A program made the position numbers and the translations under genes. From JAWWPY01 sp036394075 (GTDB taxonomy: Bacteria > Actinomycetota > Actinomycetes > Streptosporangiales > Streptosporangiaceae): 6,051 nt of DNA. The stretch covers positions 1 through 6,051 of the forward strand of contig DASWFT010000468.1 of assembly GCA_036394075.1 (NCBI GenBank), in the 5' to 3' direction. The notes beneath the pieces are model-generated. The model made no database searches, was not told the DNA's origin, and was given only the letters and a program-made list of their open reading frames with translations. Positions 1-4,667 of this stretch are shown here, piece after piece (position 1 is the first letter of the stretch; every line of letters begins with the position of its first letter).

Positions 1-140
1 CCGGCTTCGTCCGGGTTGCCCGCGATCCGGTAGGTCACCTGTGTGGCAGCGGCCCCCACGGCGTCGAGGGCCTCCCGCATGCGGGTGTCGGCCGGCTGCC
101 AATCCGGGCCGCCCTCGAAGTACAGCAGCTCGATCTCCAT
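1..140 (-). CDS. Thioredoxin-fold-like small protein, 5' part only
   Basis: The ATG at 140-138 is preceded on the minus strand by GGAGG (153-149) with 8 nt spacing, a good ribosome binding site that fixes the start. The visible 46 residues begin MEIELLYFEGGPDWQPADTR and run off the left edge. This beginning resembles small actinobacterial thioredoxin-like proteins whose N-terminus is a beta strand followed by a CPNW-type motif and a helix with REAL. Here the motif reads GGPDW, so the usual Cys is replaced by Gly at residue 11. If the family call is right, a redox or metal role depending on that Cys would be lost. The next gene upstream on the same strand is the broken gene ending at 213, separated by a hairpin. 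Family assignment is from pattern memory and the C-terminal half is unseen; that it is a real coding start is fairly sure. Confidence 0.62.
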   Translation of the reverse strand, partial: MEIELLYFEGGPDWQPADTRMREALDAVGAAATQVTYRIAGNPDEA

Positions 141-148
141 AACCCCAT

Positions 149-153
149 CCTCC
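149..153 (-). promoter_or_regulatory. Ribosome binding site of the gene starting at 140
   Basis: GGAGG on the minus strand, 8 nt before the ATG at 140. It decides the start of the left-edge gene. Confidence 0.6.
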
Positions 154-174
154 CTGTTGCTGCCCGCTGTCGGA

Positions 175-217
175 GCTGAAACGGCGGACACCTTTTCGTT
201 GGGCCCGCCGTTTCAGC
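175..217 (-). terminator. Strong hairpin overlapping the stop codon of the broken gene
   Basis: A perfect 13-bp inverted repeat, GCTGAAACGGCGG at 175-187 and its complement at 205-217, encloses a 17-nt loop. The TGA stop of the broken minus-strand gene (215-213) lies inside one arm. The structure sits between that stop and the start of the next minus-strand gene at 140. No T-run follows, but many actinobacterial terminators lack one. A terminator is the simplest reading; an operator for the gene starting at 140 is the alternative. Confidence 0.5.
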
Positions 218-346
218 CGAAGACTGTGGTTAGCGTGGGGGGAATTGGGAGTTCGGGACGGGGGCTGGCGAGGTTGGCAGTGGGGGCCTTGTCGGTGAAG
301 CCGATCACCGCGCAGTTGATGTCGACCCCCGACCGAGCCGTGGGGG
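213..346 (-). pseudogene. 3' fragment of an unidentified gene split by the ISAs1-family element
   Basis: Read on the minus strand from the insertion point, this segment encodes ARSGVDINCAVIGFTDKAPT and then a proline-rich tail (SPRPELPIPPTLTTVFG), ending at TGA 215-213. With the IS (347-2017) and one 10-bp duplication copy removed, the frame runs without a break from the other fragment (LNTRQIDENVVFNLAATRPD, then LLTGVDPATGNPAPTA) across the junction into this tail. The repeated APTA/APTAN wording and Pro content suggest an extracytoplasmic or disordered C-terminus, but I do not recognise the family. What the sequence shows directly is the frame continuity; the function is unknown. Confidence 0.6.
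337..346. repeat. Left target-site duplication of the ISAs1-family element
   Basis: GCCGTGGGGG immediately outside the left inverted repeat is identical to 2018-2027 immediately outside the right inverted repeat. A 10-bp duplication fits the 8-10 bp known for ISAs1-family elements. Confidence 0.9.
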
Positions 347-364
347 CAGGGACTCGTCAAAGTC
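347..364 (+). repeat. Left terminal inverted repeat of the IS
   Basis: CAGGGACTCGTCAAAGTC. It matches the reverse complement of 2000-2017 except for one C/T difference at the seventh base. Confidence 0.92.
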
Positions 365-418
365 AGCGTGACTGTGAGTGATCGAAATGGCCGGTGGTTC
401 GCGGCGTTAGGCGGTTTT

Positions 419-434
419 GGGGGCGGAGCCCCCC
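419..434. repeat. GC-rich hairpin in the IS leader
   Basis: GGGGGC-GGA-GCCCCC, a 6-bp GC stem with a 3-nt loop, preceded by TTTT. It lies between the left end and the transposase. It may stop transcription entering from outside the element, a common safeguard in insertion sequences. The role is inference; only the inverted repeat is seen. Confidence 0.4.
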
Positions 435-547
435 AGCGGCTGATCCGGTTACAGTGCGTGAGCGCTGGAGTGCCGCGCGGGCCGGATCGCCCGCGACACG
501 CGGCCTGGCGGGGGCGGATGTGCTTGATGTGGGGGCACGGCCCCTGC

Positions 548-579
548 TGATCATTTGGGTGTCGAAGTCCGAATGATCA
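548..579 (+). promoter_or_regulatory. Inverted repeat just before the transposase ribosome binding site
   Basis: TGATCATT (548-555) and AATGATCA (572-579) form a perfect 8-bp stem with a 16-nt loop. The right arm ends 2 nt before the AGAAGGA ribosome binding site (582-588), and the alternative upstream starts TTG 555 and ATG 573 lie in or at the stem. It could modulate translation of the transposase or be a binding site. Function is inferred. Confidence 0.4.
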
Positions 580-581
580 TC

Positions 582-588
582 AGAAGGA
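582..588 (+). promoter_or_regulatory. Ribosome binding site of the ISAs1-family transposase
   Basis: AGAAGGA lies 8 nt before GTG 597. This spacing favours GTG 597 over GTG 591, ATG 573 or TTG 555 as the start. Confidence 0.5.
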
Positions 589-596
589 CCGTGCCC

Positions 597-1988
597 GTGT
601 ATGCATCATCCTTGATCGAGGTCGTCCGGTGCCATCTGGTGGGGGCGGCGGGCGGGACGGCGCCGGCCGTGCCGTCGCCGCTACGGCAGGCGCTGGAGGA
701 GCGGCTGGCCGACCCGCGCAAGCCGCGGGGGATCCGGCATTCGCTGGGCTCGCTGGTGCCGGTGCTGGTCGCGGGGGTGGCGTGCGGGTATTCCAGCCCG
801 CTGGCGATCGCCGGGGCTGCGGCGGGCTGGGATCAGGAGGTGCTGGCCGGGCACGGGTGCCGCCAGAACCCGGTAACCGGGCTGCATGAGCCGCCATCGG
901 CATCGACGCTGGGCCGGCTGCCGGCCCTGCTGGACGCTGATCAGCTGGAGGCCGGGCTGTCGGCGCAGGCGGCGCCGGCGGCGCTGGACCCGCAGCTGGC
1001 GGAGCGGATCGCCGCCCGCGCCGCAGCGGGCACGAAGGCCGGCGGCGGGAACAAGAAGCGGCGGCGCAAGCCGCCGGCCGGCGAGTCGCTGCGCGAGACC
1101 AGGGCTGATGGCCTGGTCCGGGCCGCTCCCGGCCATCCGTGGCTGGACCCGGCGGTCACCGGCGGCCCGCAGCACCGCCCGGCCCTGCCCGCGGTCGCGG
1201 TGGACGGCAAGGAACGCAAGCTCGCCAAGGCCGGCGGGAAGAAGAAGGTGCACCTGCTGGCGGCGGTCACCCATGTGACCGGGCTGGTGATCGGCCAGGA
1301 CAAGGTCGCCAAGGCCGGGAAGGCGAATGAGATCACGCACTTCAGGCCGCTACTGGAGCCGCTGCCCCTGGACGGCGTGGTCATTACCGCCGATGCGATG
1401 CAGACCCAGCGCGAGCATGCCCGCTGGCTGAGCGAAGACAAGGACGCGTTCTACCTGCTGCCGGTGCTGGGCAACCAGCCGGGGACGTATGCCGCGCTCG
1501 ATGCCCTGGACTGGGAGGACACCCCGGTCGCGGCCGCTACCAGCGAGATCAGCCGCGGCCGGGTCGAGACCCGGACCATCCGCGTCCTGCCCGCCCCCGA
1601 AGACCTGGGCTTCCCGTACGCCAGCCAGGCCGTCCTGCTGGAGCGCTACGTCACGATCAAGAAGAACAGCCGCTGGATCATGCGTAACTGCGAGGCCGTG
1701 CTGCACGTGACCAGCCTCGATGCCGCCCAGGCCAGCCCCGCCGACCTGCTCGCCTACGCCCGCGGCCACTGGACGGTGGAGCACCTGCACTGGCTGCGCG
1801 ACGTGGTCTGGCGCGAGGACAAATCCACCCTGCGCACCGGCAACGCGCCCCAGGTGATGTCCGCGCTCACCAACCTCGTCATCACCCTGTTCCGGCTACA
1901 AGGAGTAACCAAGATCACGGCCGAGACGCGCCGCAACGCCCAGAACCCCCGCCGCCCGCTCCAGCTATTCGCCCTCCGGCCAGGCTAA
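597..1988 (+). CDS. ISAs1-family DDE transposase
   Basis: The protein cuts and joins the ends of the surrounding 1671-bp insertion sequence through an RNase H-fold DDE active site. From GTG 597 it is 463 aa. The N-terminal third (LEERLADPRKPRGIRHSLGS, then VPVLVAGVACG) matches the domain that precedes DDE in ISAs1/H-repeat transposases. Catalytic residues are visible as D203 in AVDGK, D266 in ITADAMQTQ and E395 in GHWTVEHLHWLRDVVWRED; KVHLLAAVTHVTGLV and LLPVLGNQPGTY are further family signatures. An Arg/Lys-rich insert (about residues 145-158) lies before the first Asp. The C-terminus ends with the usual NPRRPLQLF-type motif. The frame is open to TAA 1986-1988, 11 nt before the right inverted repeat, so the gene looks complete. 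It is slightly longer than the roughly 370-450 aa usual for the family. The reading frame remains open upstream to TTG 555, but the ribosome binding site favours 597. Confidence 0.93.
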   Translation: MYASSLIEVVRCHLVGAAGGTAPAVPSPLRQALEERLADPRKPRGIRHSLGSLVPVLVAGVACGYSSPLAIAGAAAGWDQEVLAGHGCRQNPVTGLHEPPSASTLGRLPALLDADQLEAGLSAQAAPAALDPQLAERIAARAAAGTKAGGGNKKRRRKPPAGESLRETRADGLVRAAPGHPWLDPAVTGGPQHRPALPAVAVDGKERKLAKAGGKKKVHLLAAVTHVTGLVIGQDKVAKAGKANEITHFRPLLEPLPLDGVVITADAMQTQREHARWLSEDKDAFYLLPVLGNQPGTYAALDALDWEDTPVAAATSEISRGRVETRTIRVLPAPEDLGFPYASQAVLLERYVTIKKNSRWIMRNCEAVLHVTSLDAAQASPADLLAYARGHWTVEHLHWLRDVVWREDKSTLRTGNAPQVMSALTNLVITLFRLQGVTKITAETRRNAQNPRRPLQLFALRPG

Positions 1989-1999
1989 ACACGCCCTAC

Positions 2000-2017
2000 G
2001 ACTTTGACGAATCCCTG
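2000..2017 (-). repeat. Right terminal inverted repeat of the IS
   Basis: GACTTTGACGAATCCCTG on the plus strand, complementary to 347-364 with one mismatch. Confidence 0.92.
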
Positions 2018-2027
2018 GCCGTGGGGG
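2018..2027. repeat. Right target-site duplication of the ISAs1-family element
   Basis: GCCGTGGGGG, identical to 337-346. The target sequence goes on with CAGGG, which by chance or preference equals the first five bases of the IS, so the flanking direct repeat can be read as 15 bp. The inverted repeats show that the IS itself ends at 2017. Confidence 0.9.
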
Positions 2028-2248
2028 CAGGGTTGCCTGTGGCGGGGTCGACACCGGTGAGCAGGTCGGGCCGGGTGGCGGCCAGGTTGAAGACAACGTT
2101 CTCGTCGATCTGGCGGGTGTTCAGTCCCCGCTGCAGCCGTCAGGTCGGCATAGATGTGCAGCATCTCCATTGCCTGGGCGCATCCCACGTCGCGCGGATC
2201 AGTCCGCAGGAAGCGGAATGCACCTGGGCACCGGTGCTTCGCTGCCAT
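2018..2248 (-). pseudogene. 5' part of the unidentified gene split by the IS, also frameshifted
   Basis: On the minus strand an open frame from ATG 2248 reads MAAKHRCPG, then RTDPRDVGCAQAMEMLHIYA and DL. Past a G run (complement of CCCC 2126-2129) the sensible frame moves by one base and continues LNTRQIDENVVFNLAATRPD up to the IS. In that second frame there is a stop just upstream, so the shift is needed to join the parts; one extra G would explain it. The N-terminal DVGC..LLH-Y-type wording recalls small actinobacterial zinc-finger or anti-sigma-like proteins, but the following part does not fit that family, so the two halves could also be separate remnants. The ribosome binding site before 2248 is poor and the frame is open further upstream. 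No function is assigned. Confidence 0.45.
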
Positions 2249-2330
2249 TGCTGAGTGGTGGCGCGTGTGGTTCCCTAGGTACAGGACCCGTTGGTTTTGG
2301 CGACGACTGCCTGCAAAGTCCGAGCGGGCC

Positions 2331-2337
2331 AGGGGGA
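2331..2337 (+). promoter_or_regulatory. Ribosome binding site of the zinc-ribbon gene
   Basis: AGGGGGA lies 11 nt before ATG 2349. It supports 2349 rather than the far upstream in-frame ATG at 2154, which would read across the broken minus-strand gene. Confidence 0.45.
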
Positions 2338-2348
2338 CTGGCGGCACG

Positions 2349-2864
2349 ATGAACGCGCAACCGCCGGCGGCCGTGGAAGCGTCGGTACTCGCCGCACTGG
2401 ACAGCCAGGACGCCGCCGCGAATACCTATGTCAATACGTTCCCGGTGGGCACTGCCTCGTCGGCCATGGCCAACTGGATCGGCGGCCTCAGCCAGGTGGA
2501 ATGGGGCTATCAGCAGTGCCAGCCGGTCTGCGGATGGCTGGAACAGCAGGGGTTGCCCCGGGCACGGCAGCGACTCGACGCCACGCTCAGCAATCTGGCC
2601 CAGGCCCGCAACCTCTACATCGGGATGTACAACGACAAGATTCGGATGGAGAACACACAGGCCGGGATATTGCAGGATGCGGTCCGGTTCGGCACGAGTC
2701 AGGTGATGGCCGCCGACGCTTACCAGAATGTTGTTGCTCAGAACTGGGTTCAAGGCATGTTCGATGTCAACGAGAACCGCTGTTACGATTGTCATCGGAT
2801 AATTGGGCTGCCTGGCGGCGGCTATTGTTACGATTGCGCCCGGCGCCGCGGCTGGATCTACTGA
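2349..2864 (+). CDS. Hypothetical 171-aa protein with C-terminal zinc-ribbon-like motif
   Basis: I do not recognise the family. Residues 1-30 are Ala-rich. Residues about 40-140 look helical (SQVEWGYQQCQPVCGWLEQQ, then a RLDATLSNLAQARNLYIGMY stretch and further helices). The last 27 residues hold CYDC (145-148) and CYDC (160-163), separated by a Gly-rich turn (LPGGGY) and followed by ARRRGW. This spacing can bind one zinc ion, as in small zinc ribbons. There is no signal peptide or membrane segment, so a cytoplasmic protein is expected. A helical N-terminal domain with a terminal zinc ribbon could serve DNA, RNA or protein contact; this is inference. Codon use is less GC-biased near the 3' end (codons such as TGT, TAT, GTT, GAT) than in the transposon genes, hinting at a different origin. 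The gene diverges from the broken gene at 2248. Confidence 0.72.
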   Translation: MNAQPPAAVEASVLAALDSQDAAANTYVNTFPVGTASSAMANWIGGLSQVEWGYQQCQPVCGWLEQQGLPRARQRLDATLSNLAQARNLYIGMYNDKIRMENTQAGILQDAVRFGTSQVMAADAYQNVVAQNWVQGMFDVNENRCYDCHRIIGLPGGGYCYDCARRRGWIY

Positions 2865-3159
2865 ATGCGGAGCACTGCCAGAGATCGCCGTCGCACCAGG
2901 CGCAGGTCAGCTCACCAGCCAGATCCCAGAAGGTCCTTCGCCGCCAGGCCAAAGCCATCAGCACAATAGTCCTTGTGATGGGCGAGCTGACCGCCTGCAG
3001 CCCAGCTAAATCCTAGATACATCCCACCAAGGGCGATCTTCATTGGCAAACCACTCGCGGATTAGCCGTCAGAGAAGAGAATCAGGCGCAATCGATCTGC
3101 ACCACGTTCGGAGGGGAGGGCTGCCGACGCCTCCCGGAGGCGGCCGCCAGTCGGCGTAG
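2865..3159. other. Non-coding stretch between the two hypothetical genes
   Basis: No convincing gene is seen. Base composition is less GC-rich than in the neighbours. Open frames on both strands are short, lack ribosome binding sites and have no codon bias; one 43-codon minus-strand frame (3043-2912) was considered and rejected. The only structure is the small palindrome at 3128-3142. The plus-strand gene ending at 2864 and the minus-strand gene ending at 3160 converge on this stretch, so it should hold their terminators. Confidence 0.5.
3128..3142. terminator. Possible terminator hairpin after the convergent hypothetical gene
   Basis: CGCCTCC-C-GGAGGCG, a 7-bp palindrome about 18 nt past the stop of the minus-strand gene ending at 3160. 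The loop would in practice open to about five bases. No T-run follows, so the call is weak. Confidence 0.3.
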
Positions 3160-3591
3160 CTAGAGGGGTGGGCGGGCCGTGCGTTCCTCGTATGTGCTGT
3201 CGGCGTCTGCCCCGGCAAGGGTGACGAGATGATCGAGCCTCTCGGCCACGTCGGACAGGAGCGTGGCTGTCACAACGGGCGTAAGCTTCGCCATCAAGTC
3301 GAGGAAGCTGGGCAGGTTCGGCACGTAGATGCTGTAGACGTTGCTGTGGTTGAAGCAGCAGGACAGGAACCACTTCCCGCCGTCCTCGTGCTCGTAGATC
3401 TGGACAATCGGGAGCCGGGGTCGGCCAAGTTGTTCTGCGTGGTTGAAGCCCGCTCGTTCGAGTGCCGCCTCCACGTCACGGCCGTCGGTGGCTTCCCAGA
3501 CGTACGGGCCAGGGGTGCGGCTCCATTCGCCGTCCTCGTACTGCCAGACCATGTCCTCGTCGCCGACGGCCGGGCCTTCGCTTGTTATCAC
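3160..3591 (-). CDS. Hypothetical 143-aa acidic, aromatic-rich protein
   Basis: The start is GTG 3591-3589, preceded on the minus strand by GGGAAGGGG with about 6 nt spacing; the stop is TAG 3162-3160. An internal Met at residue 14 is a less likely start. The protein is acidic and rich in Trp, Tyr and Phe. Residues 15-60 look like a small alpha/beta unit (VWQYEDGEWSRTPGPYVWEA, then a helix with DVEAALERAGF). Residues 61-92 look like beta strands (PIVQIYEHEDGGKWFLSCCF, then NVYSIYVP). Residues 93-126 look like two helices (LPSFLDLMAKLTPVV, then VAERLDHL). There is no signal peptide or membrane span. The compact acidic fold recalls bacterial immunity-type or SUKH-like proteins, but no family motif confirms this. 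No partner toxin is visible, so it may be an orphan. It converges with the zinc-ribbon gene and stands alone. Confidence 0.7.
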   Translation of the reverse strand: MITSEGPAVGDEDMVWQYEDGEWSRTPGPYVWEATDGRDVEAALERAGFNHAEQLGRPRLPIVQIYEHEDGGKWFLSCCFNHSNVYSIYVPNLPSFLDLMAKLTPVVTATLLSDVAERLDHLVTLAGADADSTYEERTARPPL

Positions 3592-3804
3592 CGAGTTCCC
3601 CTTCCCTGGCGGCTGGCGGGGGAGGAGCTGCGTAATTCTGTTATGACCGGCTCAGTCTATAGATTCAGGCGGCCTTGCGGTCCGGGCCAGTGCCTGGTTC
3701 CCGGGAGCCGGCGGTCCAGAGTTCCGCTAAGAAGACGCGCACCACCTGCCGGGGGCCAGATCAAACCGTCACAACACCTCGGATCCGCCAGCAGGTGGGG
3801 CCAG
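3592..3804. other. Spacer before the Tn7-like left end
   Basis: No gene is seen. An AT-richer patch at about 3632-3665, just upstream of the minus-strand gene starting at 3591, is where its promoter would be expected, but no clear -35/-10 pair is visible. An 8-bp inverted repeat, CCACCTGC at 3742-3749 and GCAGGTGG at 3791-3798, has its right arm 6 nt before the transposon end; it may belong to the target site. Confidence 0.4.
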
Positions 3805-3880
3805 TGTCCCGTCTCCGGTAAGTCGGCCCTGTCTCACTGATTCCGGCCCATTAGCAGCCGGGTCTCACTATTGTTGGCCC
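3805..3880 (+). repeat. Tn7-like left end with three 19-bp presumed TnsB-binding sites
   Basis: TGTCCC at 3805 is followed by GTCTCCGGTAAGTCGGCCC (3811-3829), GTCTCACTGATTCCGGCCC (3831-3849) and GTCTCACTATTGTTGGCCC (3862-3880). All three are 19 nt, share GTCTC-N9-GGCCC, point the same way and start 20 and 31 bp apart, about two and three helical turns. Tn7 ends carry several TnsB sites after a short terminal sequence starting TGT, and these sites precede tnsA as expected. The repeats are seen directly; binding by TnsB is inference. Confidence 0.72.
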
Positions 3881-3915
3881 GGGATCTTGATCCAGGATGG
3901 TGGGCGGGCTGGTGG

Positions 3916-4667
3916 ATGTCGCTGCGCTGGACCTTGGATTTAGCGCTGACCTGCGGTTTTCGTTTGGAGTATGTGCGGGAGGACGGGATCCGGCGCCGGG
4001 AGCCGCTGGCGATGTGCGCTGCCGAGCGGTTCGAGGCGGCGGCACCCGTGCGGTCGTTTCACTGGGCGAAGGGGGCCGCGCATTTCCCGGGGCTGTGGTG
4101 GTCATCGACCACATCGGCGCATGTGGGTTTCGAGTCCTGGCTGGAACGCGTCATGTCATGCTGATGGACTTCGATCCCGGCATTGCGGGCATCGCTTCCC
4201 AGCCGTTCTGGCTGCACTGGCAGGACGAGGACGGCCGGTCCCGGCGGCACGCACCGGATTTCTTTGCGCGCCGGGCCGACGGCGGCGGGCTGGTCGTCGA
4301 CGTGCGCCCGGATGAGCGGATTCCGCCGGAGGACGCCGAAGTGTTCCGCATGACGGCCATGGCCTGCGGGCAGGCGGGCTGGGAGTTCCGGCGAGCGGGC
4401 ACGATCGATCCGGTGGTGAGGGCGAACGTGCGGTGGCTGTCGCGGTACCGGCATCCGCGGTGCCGCCGGGAGCCGACGGCGACGGAGCTGCTGGAGGCGT
4501 TCACGGCGGGCCGGCCGCTGCTGGCCGGAGCGGCGCAGGTCGGGGACCCGGTCGCGGTCCTGCCGGTGGCCTATCACCTGCTGTGGCTGCGTGAGCTCAG
4601 CTGTGACCTGTCGGTTCTGCTGGACGGGACCTCGATGACGTGGCGGGCTGCGATGGGGAGCATCTGA
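3916..4667 (+). pseudogene. tnsA: TnsA-like transposon endonuclease, frameshifted
   Basis: TnsA cuts the 5' strand at the transposon ends as partner of TnsB. The gene is in two frames. From ATG 3916 (GGGCGGG 7 nt upstream) the first frame reads about 82 codons to TGA 4162-4164. It contains the family signatures PVRSFHW, HFPGLWWSSTTSAHVGFESW and LER, with the presumed catalytic Glu at residue 73 (FESWLE). The second frame, entered near 4150, reads VMLMDFDPGIAGIASQPFWL, then HAPDFF (Asp codon at 4257), VVDVRP (Asp codon at 4299) and ANVRWLSRYRHPRC, ending at TGA 4665-4667. Actinobacterial relatives read ESWLERDH-ML-DFDP, so one missing base within a GAT codon after CGC 4147-4149 explains the shift. 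No slippery heptamer is present. ATG 4164 overlaps the first stop (TGATG), so a separately translated C-terminal piece is conceivable. The final Lys of the nuclease motif is Arg here. Confidence 0.8.

Larger units (their letters stand above)
347..2017 (+). mobile_element. Complete ISAs1-family insertion sequence, 1671 bp
   Basis: The element is bounded by 18-bp terminal inverted repeats starting CAGGG (347-364 and 2000-2017, 17 of 18 identical) and flanked by a perfect 10-bp direct repeat. It carries one transposase gene on the plus strand and a roughly 230-bp non-coding leader containing two hairpins. The transposase is intact, the ends match and the target duplication is identical, so the insertion looks recent and possibly still mobile. 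It landed inside a minus-strand gene. The family comes from the transposase motifs; the exact boundaries come from the repeats and are firm. Confidence 0.93.

Noticed and set aside
555..596. Upstream TTG or ATG starts for the ISAs1-family transposase
   Set aside because: They lie in or beside the inverted repeat and lack a well-placed ribosome binding site; GTG 597 has AGAAGGA at 8 nt.
681..1340. Long minus-strand open frame opposite the transposase
   Set aside because: It is the high-GC shadow of a clearly recognised transposase; its product is rich in Arg, Gly, Ala and Pro without any motif.
2154..2348. N-terminal extension of the zinc-ribbon protein
   Set aside because: The added residues are Arg/Trp-rich without pattern and overlap the broken minus-strand gene; a ribosome binding site precedes ATG 2349.
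2912..3043. 43-aa minus-strand frame (MKIALGGMYLGFSW...)
   Set aside because: No ribosome binding site, no GC bias at third positions and no recognisable motif; likely chance.
3592..3804. tRNA gene serving as a transposon attachment site
   Set aside because: No cloverleaf arms or T-loop GTTCRA-type motif could be found.
3811..3880. CRISPR array
   Set aside because: Only three imperfect 19-bp copies with 1- and 12-bp gaps next to tnsA; this suits transposase binding sites, not repeats and spacers.
3897..4150. Start of tnsA at ATG 3897 in the second frame
   Set aside because: Before 4150 this frame gives Gly/Ala/Val-rich sequence with no TnsA motif; all N-terminal motifs are in the frame starting at 3916.
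4144..4166. Programmed -1 ribosomal frameshifting in tnsA
   Set aside because: No slippery X-XXY-YYZ heptamer at the junction; a simple base deletion fits the sequence of relatives as I recall them.
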